Below, in pieces: positions 1 to 6,800 of a DNA stretch of 17,348 nt. Within the stretch, counting starts at the first letter, position 1. Each line of letters begins with the position of its first letter. The DNA is from JAWWBS01 sp033720815 (GTDB taxonomy: Bacteria; Pseudomonadota; Gammaproteobacteria; Natronospirales; JAJUFS01). Where the stretch lies: positions 1 through 17,348 of the forward strand of contig JAWWBT010000035.1 of assembly GCA_033720815.1 (NCBI GenBank). Reading direction: 5' to 3'. Made by a program: the position numbers and the translations under genes. The notes under the pieces were generated by a model. It made no database searches and was not told where the DNA came from. It saw only the letters and a program-made list of their open reading frames with translations.

Positions 1-684
1 CTCGGTCAGCTGCTTGCCACCGAAGGCCTGGTCACGCGTGTAAATGATCTTGCGGTCATGCAGTACGCTGAACGTCGTTGCCGTCGCGCCAAAATCCACC
101 AGGGCGATGGTCTTGTCGAGACCCTCGTCGACCATCTGGTAGGTTAGCAGTTCACAGGCATTTTCCAGAGCGTAAGCTTCGATATCGACGACCGAGGCGT
201 TGAGTCCGGCCACTTCCAGCGCGGCTTCGCGCGCCTCGACGTTCTCGCGCCGGGTCGCAGCCAGCAGCACGTCGACCATTTCAGGGTCGTTCTGCGACGG
301 GCCAAGGATTTCGTAGTCGAAGCTGACTTCTTCCAGCGGGAAGGGGATGTACTGGTCGGCCTGGAGCTCGATCTGCTCGCCAAGCTCCTGGTCGGAGAGC
401 GTGCCAGGCATCGGGATCGTCTTGGTGATCACCGACGCGCCGCCGACGGCTACCGCCGCGTCCTTGACGCGCGAACCGGCTCTTTTTGCCGCTTTGCGAA
501 TTGCTTCACCGACAGCCTCGGGATCCGAGATTACCTTGTCGGTCACGGCATTCGGTGGCGTGGCTTCAGCGCCGTAGGTCTCCACCTTGTAGGTATTGCC
601 GGACCGACTGATCTCGATCAGCTTCACGGATGATGCGCTGATGTCGATCCCCAGTTTCGGCTTCGTCTTCGACTTGAAGAGCAC
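1..684 (-). CDS. pilM: Type IV pilus assembly protein PilM, N-terminal part (3' end outside window)
   Basis: PilM is the actin-like, nucleotide-binding cytoplasmic protein of the type IV pilus inner-membrane platform; it binds the N-terminal tail of PilN. The 228 codons present begin at a GTG (682-684) preceded by an AAAGGA-type ribosome site. Visible are the first phosphate-binding strand (KLGIDIS, Asp14), the conserved stretch around QADQYIPFPLEEVSFDY, and the second phosphate motif with DFGATATTFSV (Asp197), then FGGKQLTE at the window edge. About the last third of a usual 350-residue PilM is missing because of the window edge, not a mutation. It is divergent from ponA, the arrangement known in pseudomonads, where pilNOPQ follow pilM; those genes would lie to the left of the window. 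Confidence 0.95.
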   Translation of the reverse strand, partial: MLFKSKTKPKLGIDISASSVKLIEISRSGNTYKVETYGAEATPPNAVTDKVISDPEAVGEAIRKAAKRAGSRVKDAAVAVGGASVITKTIPMPGTLSDQELGEQIELQADQYIPFPLEEVSFDYEILGPSQNDPEMVDVLLAATRRENVEAREAALEVAGLNASVVDIEAYALENACELLTYQMVDEGLDKTIALVDFGATATTFSVLHDRKIIYTRDQAFGGKQLTE

Positions 685-752
685 GGCTTTTTCCTTTTTC
701 TGACGGCAAGTTAGGACAATTTGATCGTCCAGAGCCTTAACTACTAGTCTCA

Positions 753-780
753 ACTATATATCAATAAAACGGTAAATCAA
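753..780 (-). promoter_or_regulatory. Candidate sigma-70 promoter of pilM
   Basis: On the minus strand a TTGATT -35 (775-780) stands 16 bases from a TATAGT -10 (753-758), in the AT-rich part of the pilM-ponA gap. It would start RNA near 746 and give a leader of about 60 bases. This is a consensus match by eye only. Confidence 0.5.
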
Positions 781-812
781 ATATAGGGGTCGCCGGACCG
801 TGACGCGGGTCC

Positions 813-818
813 TATAAT
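813..818 (+). promoter_or_regulatory. Candidate -10 element (TATAAT) of ponA
   Basis: A perfect TATAAT lies 30 bases before the preferred ponA ATG. No good -35 is visible at 16-18 bases upstream, so an activator may be needed or the call may be wrong. A start of transcription near 825 would leave a short leader carrying AGAAGG (831-836). It would also exclude the in-frame TTG at 825 as the main start codon. Confidence 0.45.
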
Positions 819-848
819 GCCCCCTTGCCCAGAAGGCACCGGAATAAA

Positions 849-3485
849 ATGTCCCGAAAAAAGCGACTCCTTATATATCTACTCGCCCTCGGCTTCACAG
901 GCGCGCTGCTCGGTGGCCTGACCATCCTTGGGGCCTATGTCTACTATGCTCCGACGCTGCCCGAGGTGTCGGAGCTGAAGGATGTGCAGTTCCAGGTTCC
1001 CCTGCGGGTGTATTCGAGCGACGGCAAGCTCGTCGCGGAATACGGCGAGCAGCGCCGGGTCCCGCTGACGCTCGACGAGGTGCCTGACGCACTGGAGCAG
1101 GCAATCCTTGCAGCCGAAGATGACCGCTTCTATTCCCACCCGGGTATCGACGTCATCGGTATTGCCCGCGCCATGTGGATGAACCTCAAGGCCGGTGAGA
1201 TCGTGGGAGGTGGTTCGACAATCACCCAGCAGGTTGCCAAGAACTTCTTCCTCAGTTCCGAGCAGGTCCTGAGTCGCAAGATCCGCGAGGCTTTTCTTGC
1301 GCTGAAGATCGAGGAAGAGCTGAGCAAGGAGGAAATCCTTGCCCTCTATCTGAACAAGATCTACCTGGGCAACCGCGCCTATGGCGTGGGTGCCGCGTCC
1401 GAGATCTATTATGGCAAGCCGGTAATGGAGCTGAACCTGGCGCAGATGGCCATGATTGCCACGCTGCCGAAGGCGCCGTCGCGGTATAACCCGCTCGCCA
1501 ATCCGGAACGGGCGCTGCAACGACGCGCCTATGTGCTCGGTCGCATGCTGGAACTCGACTATATCGGGCAGGCCGAATACGACGAGGCAATGGCGGCGCC
1601 CGTCACTGCGGAGTATCACGGCGTGAAGGTCGAGGTTGATGCTCCTTACCTCGGCGAGCTGGTTCGGGCGGACCTGATTTCCCGCTTTGGTGAAGAGGCC
1701 TATACAGCGGGCTATGAAGTAACCACCACGATCGACAGCCGGCAACAGCTTGCCGCCCGTCAGGCGGTTCAGGACGCCCTGCAGGATTATGACATCCGTT
1801 ATGGTTACCGGGGCCCTGTGCGCCAACTTGGTGCAGAGGCGCAGGCCATGGCTGATGCGGCCTGGGAGCGGGTGCTGGCCGCCAGCGACGCCGATCCCGA
1901 TGAGGCCGCCGCGCGAGAGCTGGATGAGCTAATGACGGGTGTTGCGGCGCCGGCACGCCTCAGGCCAGGTGTCGTGATGGCACTTGATGAGTCCGGGGCG
2001 CAGGTTTACCTGCGTGAATACGGCGTCGTGTCGCTCGGTATGGAAGGTATCGAGTGGGCGAAGCCGGTAGGCCCCGACGGTAACGTCGGTGCAACGCCGG
2101 AAGTGCCCGCTGATGTGCTTGCGATCGGTGACGTGATCTACCTTCGCGAAATGCCGCCGGCCGAAGATGAGCCTGTCGAGCAACAGGCAATGGAAGGCGA
2201 GGAAGGCTCGGCGCCGGTCGTGCGCTGGCGCCTTGCCCAGGTGCCGCAGGTGCAGGGTGCGCTGGTGTCGGTGTCACCCGATAACGGCGCCGTGCGCGCA
2301 ATGGTCGGTGGGTACGACTATTACCTGAGCAACTTCAACCGGGTCACCCAGGCACAGCGCCAACCGGGCTCCTCGTTCAAGCCGTTCATCTACTCGGCGG
2401 CATTGGCCAATGGGTTCACGCCAGCCACCGTCGTGAATGATGCCCCGGTCGTCTTTGCGGACGACAAGCTGGAAGACGTCTGGCGTCCTGAAAACGACAG
2501 TGGTCGCTTCTATGGACCGACTCGCCTGCGCGAAGCGCTGGTGCGGTCGCGCAACCTTGTGTCCATCCGCGTACTGCAGGGGATGGGCATTTCAAATGCC
2601 GTGAATTACATATCCGGGAATTTCGGATTTGAACGTGATCGTCTCCCGCGTGACCTGTCGCTCGCTTTGGGCAGTGCTGCCTTCTCGCCAATGCAGATGG
2701 TGTCTGCCTATGCCGTGCTGGCCAATGGTGGTTACGAGTTTGAACCGTATTTCATCGAGCGAATCATCGGCCCGAAGGACGAGGTGATCTACGAATCCAA
2801 TCCCCTGCTTGTCTGTGATGACGACTGCCGCAAGGCTGAAGAGGAATCATTGACTGGTGGAGAGGAATCGACTGCCGATTCGATAACTCCTGTGGTGGCA
2901 GCGCTGCCTGCGGAGAGCGTTGAAACCGAAGGGCTGGCTGCCGAGGCGCAGCTGGGTGGTGACATCGTGCGACCGAAGCGCTACGCCGAGTCGCTGCAGT
3001 CGCCGCAGGTCAACTACCTGATAACCGACATGATGCGCGATGTCATCCGTCGAGGTACCGGGGTCCGCGCGCGTGAACTCGGTCGGGATGACCTCGCCGG
3101 CAAGACCGGTACGACAAACGAATATCGCGATGCGTGGTTCTCCGGATTCAATGGCCGCGTCGCAACGACGGTGTGGGTCGGTTTCGATGACTTCACCTCG
3201 CTGGGCCGTGGTGAATACGGTGGGCGCGCGGCGCTACCGGCATGGATCGAATTCATGCGTGTGGCGCTGGATGGCATGCCTGAAACCGGGTTCGAACGTC
3301 CAGATGGCCTTGTGACGGTTCGCATCGATCCCGAAACAGGCCTGCTGGCGTCCGCAGAAAATCCGGATGCCATTTTCGAAACCTTCATCGAGGGCACGCT
3401 GCCAGAGCAGGAACAGCCCGGCGCAGGCAGGGATTCGCAGGACGGGACCAACGACGAGGAGACGGTCGAGCAGGACCTTTTCTGA
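849..3485 (+). CDS. ponA: Penicillin-binding protein 1A, bifunctional glycosyltransferase/transpeptidase
   Basis: Class A PBP that polymerises lipid II glycan and cross-links peptides in the periplasm, anchored by one N-terminal membrane helix (about residues 7-30 of 878). Glycosyltransferase domain: catalytic Glu90 in EDDRFYSH, then GGGSTITQQ (120-128) and the KIREAFLALKIE / LYLNKIYLG motifs. An OB-like insert (roughly 320-470) precedes the transpeptidase domain, with SSFK (nucleophile Ser508, Lys511), SRN (567-569) and KTGT (752-755). An acidic insert between SRN and KTG carries Cys656 and Cys660; E. coli PBP1A has a cysteine pair in a similar place. The tail is acidic. I chose ATG 849 over the upstream TTG 825 because the membrane-helix context fits and a TATAAT lies just before 825. 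The next gene starts 11 bases after the stop. Confidence 0.97.
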   Translation: MSRKKRLLIYLLALGFTGALLGGLTILGAYVYYAPTLPEVSELKDVQFQVPLRVYSSDGKLVAEYGEQRRVPLTLDEVPDALEQAILAAEDDRFYSHPGIDVIGIARAMWMNLKAGEIVGGGSTITQQVAKNFFLSSEQVLSRKIREAFLALKIEEELSKEEILALYLNKIYLGNRAYGVGAASEIYYGKPVMELNLAQMAMIATLPKAPSRYNPLANPERALQRRAYVLGRMLELDYIGQAEYDEAMAAPVTAEYHGVKVEVDAPYLGELVRADLISRFGEEAYTAGYEVTTTIDSRQQLAARQAVQDALQDYDIRYGYRGPVRQLGAEAQAMADAAWERVLAASDADPDEAAARELDELMTGVAAPARLRPGVVMALDESGAQVYLREYGVVSLGMEGIEWAKPVGPDGNVGATPEVPADVLAIGDVIYLREMPPAEDEPVEQQAMEGEEGSAPVVRWRLAQVPQVQGALVSVSPDNGAVRAMVGGYDYYLSNFNRVTQAQRQPGSSFKPFIYSAALANGFTPATVVNDAPVVFADDKLEDVWRPENDSGRFYGPTRLREALVRSRNLVSIRVLQGMGISNAVNYISGNFGFERDRLPRDLSLALGSAAFSPMQMVSAYAVLANGGYEFEPYFIERIIGPKDEVIYESNPLLVCDDDCRKAEEESLTGGEESTADSITPVVAALPAESVETEGLAAEAQLGGDIVRPKRYAESLQSPQVNYLITDMMRDVIRRGTGVRARELGRDDLAGKTGTTNEYRDAWFSGFNGRVATTVWVGFDDFTSLGRGEYGGRAALPAWIEFMRVALDGMPETGFERPDGLVTVRIDPETGLLASAENPDAIFETFIEGTLPEQEQPGAGRDSQDGTNDEETVEQDLF

Positions 3486-3496
3486 CGGGGCAGGAC

Positions 3497-4111
3497 ATGG
3501 CAAGACAGGCATGGGGCAGGACCGGCGACATGCGCCGGTTGTTGGCAACCGAAGCGGCGCGATTGCTGGCCGAGGATGAAGCCAGCGATTACCTGCAGGC
3601 AAAGCGAAAGGCGGCAGAGCGCTACGGTGTTTCCGAGCGTGACGGCGGGTTTCCGACGAATACCGAAATCGAGGCAGCGCTGGTCGAGCACCAGCGTCTC
3701 TTCCAGGGTGATTCCCAACCGAACGAACTGCGTCGCCTGCGCGAAGCGGCCGTCCAGGCGATGAAGCTGTTCCGGGATTACTCACCGCGGCTTGCGGGTC
3801 CGGTGCTCAGCGGCACTGCCAATGCGAACAGCGGGGTGCAGGTTCACCTGTTTTCGGATTCACCGGAACTGGTCGTGATGTTCCTGATCGATCACGAGAT
3901 CCCGTTCGATACCCGCGAGCATCGTTTCCGGGATGGCAACGGCGAGCAGTTCACCGTGCCGGAATACCGATTCCTGGCCGGTGATGTGCGGATCGATGCT
4001 GCCGTATTCCCGGAAACCGCAATCCGCCGCGCGCCGCTTTCGCCGGTGGACGGAAAGCCGATGCAGCGAGCGGCGCTGAAGGATGTGGAACAGCTCCTTG
4101 ACGGTGATTAG
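3497..4111 (+). CDS. Conserved proteobacterial protein of unknown function, possible degenerate nucleotidyltransferase fold
   Basis: A 204-residue soluble protein with no signal peptide or membrane helix. The N-terminal half is helical and charged (about 1-85), followed by LAGPVLSGTANANSG (about 94-108) and short alternating strands VQVHLF, VVMFLI and VRIDAAVFP. The ending SPVDGKPMQRA looks family-conserved. I recall relatives in Xanthomonas/Pseudomonas-type genomes carrying doubtful names, and do not assign a function. The G-T ... strand ... strand-Asp pattern resembles the core of nucleotidyltransferases, but the paired aspartates expected after the Gly-Ser/Thr turn are missing (VQVH), so catalysis by that route looks unlikely. 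It starts at ATG 3497 after GGGGCAGG, 11 bases behind ponA, so it is probably in the same transcript, and it ends before a shared terminator. Confidence 0.85.
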   Translation: MARQAWGRTGDMRRLLATEAARLLAEDEASDYLQAKRKAAERYGVSERDGGFPTNTEIEAALVEHQRLFQGDSQPNELRRLREAAVQAMKLFRDYSPRLAGPVLSGTANANSGVQVHLFSDSPELVVMFLIDHEIPFDTREHRFRDGNGEQFTVPEYRFLAGDVRIDAAVFPETAIRRAPLSPVDGKPMQRAALKDVEQLLDGD

Positions 4112-4129
4112 GAAGAATTTCCAGGCATG

Positions 4130-4158
4130 AAAAAAGCCGGCTCGGAGCCGGCTTTTTT
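4130..4158. terminator. Bidirectional intrinsic terminator between the ponA unit and gltA
   Basis: Six A (4130-4135), a perfect 7-base-pair GC stem (4136-4142 with 4146-4152) with a CGG loop, then six T (4153-4158). The A and T runs make it work on both strands. It sits 18 bases after the plus-strand stop and 15 bases beyond the gltA stop, so it serves two convergent genes. Confidence 0.93.
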
Positions 4159-4173
4159 CTGCGTACCGCGGGA

Positions 4174-5469
4174 TCAGCGCTTGTCGATATCGACGTAATC
4201 GCGCTGGGCCGGCCCCGTGTACAGCTGGCGCGGGCGCCCGATGCGCATCGCCGGATCCGAGATCATTTCCTGCCAGTGTGCCACCCAGCCAACGGTACGG
4301 GCGATGGCGAACATCACCGTGAACATGCTGACCGGGATGCCCAGTGCGCGGTAGATGATGCCGGAGTAGAAGTCGACATTCGGGTAGAGCTTCTTCTCGA
4401 CGAAGTAGTCGTCCTTCAGCGCGATTTCCTCGAGCTTCATCGCCAGCTCGAGCTGCGGGTCATTTTCCTTGCCGAGCTTCTTCAGCACCTTGTAGCACAT
4501 CTCGCGGATGATCTTGGCGCGCGGGTCGTAGTTCTTGTAGACACGGTGACCAAAGCCCATCAGGCGGAACGGATCGTCCTTGTCCTTCGCCTTGTCCATG
4601 TACTTCGCGGCGTTGGAGATGTCGCCGATCTGGCCGAGCATCTTCAGTACGGCTTCGTTTGCACCACCGTGCGCCGGGCCCCACAGCGTGGCGATACCTG
4701 CGGCGATGGCGGCGTACGGGTTCGTGCCGGCCGAGCCCGCCAGGCGCACCGTCGAGGTCGACGCATTCTGCTCATGGTCGGCGTGCAGGATGAACAGCAG
4801 GTCGAGCGCTTCGGCTGCCACCGGGTCGATTTCGTAATCTTCTGCCGGTACGCCGAAGAACATGCGCAGCAGGTTCTCGCTGTAACCCAGGCTGTTCTTC
4901 GGGTGAATGAACGGCTGGCCCAGCGAATGCTTGTAGGCGGCCGCGGCGATCGTCGGGATCTTCGCGATGATGCGGCGGGCGAACAGGTCGCGCTGGGCCG
5001 GGTCACGAATATCCATGCTGCCGTGGTAGAACGCCGACAGGCTGCTGACGGTTGCCGACAGCATGGCCATCGGATGCGCATCGTAGTGGAAGCCATGGAA
5101 GAAGCGCAGCAGGGACTCGTTGATCATCGTGTGGTAGCGGATCGAGTCCTCGAATTCGTCGTATTCCTGCTTGTCCGGCAGCTCGCCATTCAGCAGCAGG
5201 TAGGAGACTTCCATGAAATTCGAGTTTTCGGCGAGCTGGTCGACCGGGTAACCGCGGTACAGGAGCACGCCGTTCTCGCCGTCGATGAAGGTGATGTCAC
5301 TCTTGCAGCTTGCGGTGGCGCCAAAGCCCGGATCGAAGGTGAAGACGCCGTGGTTCTTGTAAAGGCCCGAGATGTCCAGCGTGGCGGGACCGATGGTGCC
5401 TTCAAGCAGCGGCAGTTCAGCTTCCGTGCCGCTCTCCGGGTTGATCAGTTTGAAGCTCTTGTCGCTCAT
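4174..5469 (-). CDS. gltA: Citrate synthase, type II (hexameric, Gram-negative form)
   Basis: Condenses oxaloacetate and acetyl-CoA to citrate, the entry step of the TCA cycle, in the cytoplasm. The 431 residues match the 427 of the E. coli enzyme. The catalytic triad is present: His267 in GPAHGGANE, His308 in GFGHRVYKNYDPRA and Asp366 in NVDFYSG, all three to four residues after their E. coli counterparts (264, 305, 362). LHADHEQNASTSTVR is also typical. Length and N-terminus fit the large, NADH-sensitive family, but that regulation is inferred. The frame stays open upstream to 5778, yet the family N-terminus (MSDKSFKL) begins at ATG 5469 with an AGGAG site about ten bases before it. It stands alone: a terminator follows, and rpmE upstream is separated by hairpins and a gltA promoter candidate. 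Confidence 0.97.
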   Translation of the reverse strand: MSDKSFKLINPESGTEAELPLLEGTIGPATLDISGLYKNHGVFTFDPGFGATASCKSDITFIDGENGVLLYRGYPVDQLAENSNFMEVSYLLLNGELPDKQEYDEFEDSIRYHTMINESLLRFFHGFHYDAHPMAMLSATVSSLSAFYHGSMDIRDPAQRDLFARRIIAKIPTIAAAAYKHSLGQPFIHPKNSLGYSENLLRMFFGVPAEDYEIDPVAAEALDLLFILHADHEQNASTSTVRLAGSAGTNPYAAIAAGIATLWGPAHGGANEAVLKMLGQIGDISNAAKYMDKAKDKDDPFRLMGFGHRVYKNYDPRAKIIREMCYKVLKKLGKENDPQLELAMKLEEIALKDDYFVEKKLYPNVDFYSGIIYRALGIPVSMFTVMFAIARTVGWVAHWQEMISDPAMRIGRPRQLYTGPAQRDYVDIDKR

Positions 5470-5668
5470 TTCCGCTTGCTCCTGTAGTTCAGCGCATCGT
5501 CGGGTCTGGTCCTCGCTGCCTCTTGTCGGGCAGGTTCCGGACCGGGCGAGGCGTCCGAGGCTCCCGAATTCACGTGGGAACCGGTATTCGCGAAATAGGG
5601 TCGCGAAGCTGATGCCAGGCCGGATCAATGGCCTGCGAGGGGACGCCGGATGACCCCAGCGGGGACGA

Positions 5669-5674
5669 ATTATA
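5669..5674 (-). promoter_or_regulatory. Candidate -10 element (TATAAT) of gltA
   Basis: A perfect TATAAT on the minus strand, inside CTTTATAATTCG. The -35 position at 17 bases (TGTGAT) is poor, which would suit an activated promoter. Transcription would start near 5662, giving a leader of about 190 bases before the gltA ATG. Confidence 0.45.
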
Positions 5675-5766
5675 AAGGAAGGGGGTGCTGCATCACAGTC
5701 GCGCCGGTGCGCGAACAGCGTCGAAATCGTGAAATTTTGTACGACTTTGGTGGAAGGCGTACGCAA

Positions 5767-5798
5767 ACAGGGCGCCACGGCAAAGCCGGGCGCCCTGT
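5767..5798 (-). terminator. Second hairpin after rpmE, probable intrinsic terminator
   Basis: A perfect 10-base-pair stem (5767-5776 with 5789-5798) whose interior CGGC/GCCG adds four more pairs around a three-base loop, with one bulged base. On the minus strand it is followed by only three T, so termination may be partial or Rho-aided. Confidence 0.6.
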
Positions 5799-5817
5799 TG
5801 TCGCTCGTCCGATCCGG

Positions 5818-5840
5818 CAGGGAGCGGCAAGCGCTCCCTG
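5818..5840 (-). terminator. First hairpin after rpmE
   Basis: A perfect 9-base-pair stem (5818-5826 with 5832-5840) with a 5-base loop, beginning four bases after the rpmE stop. It lacks a T run on the minus strand, so it may protect the mRNA 3' end or act with the next hairpin rather than terminate by itself. Confidence 0.5.
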
Positions 5841-5844
5841 TTGA

Positions 5845-6060
5845 TCAGGAGGCGTTCTTCTTGCGGCCGAACTTCTTGCGGAAGCGATCGACGCGGCCAC
5901 CGCTGTCGATCATCTTCTGCTTACCCGTGTAGAACGGGTGGCACTGCGAGCACACTTCCACGCTCAGGTCTTCGCCGTGGGTGGACTTCGTCTCGAAGCT
6001 GTTGCCGCAGCTGCAGGTCACCTTGACCGCGCTGTATTCCGGATGAATCTCGGGCTTCAT
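5845..6060 (-). CDS. rpmE: 50S ribosomal protein L31, zinc-binding (C+) form
   Basis: L31 bridges the large and small ribosomal subunits near the central protuberance. The 71 residues begin MKPEIHP and carry all four zinc-binding cysteines at the E. coli positions (Cys16, Cys18, Cys37, Cys40), followed by HPFYTGK and a basic tail. It is therefore the zinc-containing form, not the zinc-independent paralogue made under zinc starvation. An open frame continues upstream, but the family N-terminus is at ATG 6060, with GAGGAAG just before it. The gene appears to be its own unit, with a promoter candidate about 60 bases upstream and tandem hairpins at its end. Confidence 0.97.
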   Translation of the reverse strand: MKPEIHPEYSAVKVTCSCGNSFETKSTHGEDLSVEVCSQCHPFYTGKQKMIDSGGRVDRFRKKFGRKKNAS

Positions 6061-6118
6061 GGTTCTTCCTCGGTATTCGTTGCAGGCACCCGTCAGCGGT
6101 GCCATTAGCGAGCCGCGC

Positions 6119-6147
6119 ATCTTAACGGTAACGCTTCGATTCCGCAA
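6119..6147 (-). promoter_or_regulatory. Candidate promoter of rpmE
   Basis: On the minus strand TTGCGG (6142-6147) lies 17 bases from TAAGAT (6119-6124). The resulting leader of about 50 bases contains a 6-base-pair stem-loop (6085-6090 with 6098-6103). The consensus match is moderate. Confidence 0.45.
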
Positions 6148-6317
6148 GCGTTGGCTGGCACATGTCGCCAGCCTTCCTGGAGGTCTTCACCCATCCTGCG
6201 CCGAGCCTTCTTCTACCAGTCGTGCCCTGGTCGTGTCCTCACCCCGGATGGCTCGGGATTTTCGGAAAGTTTGTCATGAAGTTGGCCCAAGTGACTGAGT
6301 TTCTGTGGTTTTCCCAT

Positions 6318-6340
6318 CTATCCACAGAATCTGTGGATAA
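6318..6340. promoter_or_regulatory. Palindromic pair of DnaA-box-like sites
   Basis: CTATCCACA on the plus strand (6318-6326) faces a perfect TTATCCACA on the minus strand (6332-6340). Together they make 10-base arms (6319-6328 and 6330-6339) that pair perfectly around one base. TTATCCACA is the strong E. coli DnaA box; the plus-strand copy differs at its first base. A dimeric repressor operator is the main alternative. Confidence 0.55.
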
Positions 6341-6521
6341 GTCTGTGAATGAAATTCAAAAACTTCACTAAAACCCCTAAAAAAACGTGTTTTGTGTCAA
6401 AACGGCGAAAATGTGACCAATTGTAATTATCTATATAAAACAACAAGTTAAAAGGCCGTGGCCACGCTTTACCCATTCTGGTGAAGAATTCGCCGTGAAA
6501 CATGTCCGGCTTCGGACCAAC

Positions 6522-6530
6522 TGTGCATAA
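6522..6530 (-). promoter_or_regulatory. DnaA-box-like site TTATGCACA
   Basis: Matches the TTATNCACA consensus exactly, about 180 bases from the palindromic pair and on the other side of the AT-rich block. A weaker match, TCATTCACA, lies on the minus strand at 6344-6352. Confidence 0.45.
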
Positions 6531-6605
6531 CTGTCGGGGAGGCGATTCCGTGGAACCCTTGAATTGACAGGATTTTGTGAGCTTGGTCACGCTTTTCGGG
6601 TGGTT

Positions 6606-6800
6606 TCAGGCGTCGTCATCTCGGGCTGCAAAGAGCGCCCAGCCGCCATCCGCGGCGACCGTGAAACGGTACTCGATCGGCCGGCAGCAGACCGGGCAGT
6701 CCTCGATGAAATCGTGTGGGCCGGCGGCCGGGTCGGCTTCCGCTGTCACCGCTTCGCCACAGTAGGGACAGGTGAGTGCCTGCTGTACCAGTCCTTCCAT
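6606..6800 (-). CDS. Small CPXCG-motif cysteine-rich protein, probable zinc ribbon
   Basis: A 64-residue acidic protein with two cysteine knuckles: CPYCGE (Cys11, Cys14) and CPVCCRP (Cys35, Cys38, Cys39), spaced to hold one zinc. The CPYCG start, the D-x-x-E-DCPVCC block and the W near the end match the CPXCG small-protein family, whose function is not known to me. Its ATG shares one base with the hemW stop (TGATG), so it is very likely translated by ribosomes finishing hemW. This makes it the last gene of the phosphatase-rph-rdgB-hemW cluster. No clear intrinsic terminator follows. Confidence 0.85.
   Translation of the reverse strand: MEGLVQQALTCPYCGEAVTAEADPAAGPHDFIEDCPVCCRPIEYRFTVAADGGWALFAARDDDA

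Larger units (their letters stand above)
5470..5844 (-). other. Gene-free gltA upstream region with long structured leader
   Basis: These 375 bases between rpmE and gltA encode no recognisable protein. Reading toward gltA they hold two rpmE-end hairpins, a TATAAT at 5669-5674, and a leader of about 190 bases. Two leader stem-loops are plain: CAGGCC/GGCCTG (5616-5621 with 5630-5635, 8-base loop), and TTCGCGA/TCGCGAA (5587-5593 with 5601-5607, 7-base loop). Confidence 0.6.
6061..6605. other. 545-base gene-free region with AT-rich core and DnaA-box-like sites
   Basis: I find no protein or RNA gene here. From left to right it holds the rpmE leader and promoter, a 7-base-pair stem-loop (6153-6159 with 6167-6173), a stretch without visible signals to about 6300, and a palindrome of two DnaA-box-like 9-mers (6318-6340). 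An AT-rich block follows: only 5 G or C in 6421-6453, against roughly 60% in the flanking genes. A further TTATGCACA on the minus strand (6522-6530) completes the set. Base composition changes sharply at about 6300 and again near 6455. The combination is what replication origins look like, but promoters and operators can look similar. Confidence 0.6.

Noticed and set aside
825..848. In-frame TTG start giving an 8-residue longer PonA
   Set aside because: It coincides with the predicted transcription start after TATAAT 813-818, leaving no room for a ribosome site, and ATG 849 fits the usual short tail before the membrane helix.
879..1826. 315-codon open frame opposite ponA
   Set aside because: Covers the glycosyltransferase domain of PBP1A in antisense; no domain of its own.
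4276..5487. 403-codon open frame on the strand opposite gltA
   Set aside because: It lies antisense to an unmistakable citrate synthase. Long antisense frames arise from strong codon bias in GC-rich genes; its translation has no recognisable domain and is rich in Val, Arg, Asp and Glu, as expected for such a shadow.
5470..5778. 103-residue N-terminal extension of citrate synthase
   Set aside because: Not seen in the family; it crosses the TATAAT at 5669-5674, and the ribosome site before ATG 5469 is strong.
6301..6312. TGTGGTTTTC as an additional DnaA box
   Set aside because: It differs from TTATCCACA at three of nine positions, too many to count as a box.
6318..6590. 90-codon open frame across the AT-rich region
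   Set aside because: Its codons follow the AT-rich composition, not the GC-rich usage of the neighbours, and the peptide has no recognisable motif. It overlaps the DnaA-box palindrome and stops inside it.
6581..6590. GTGA/TCAC repeat after the CPXCG gene as a terminator
   Set aside because: Only four base pairs with no T run in the right orientation.
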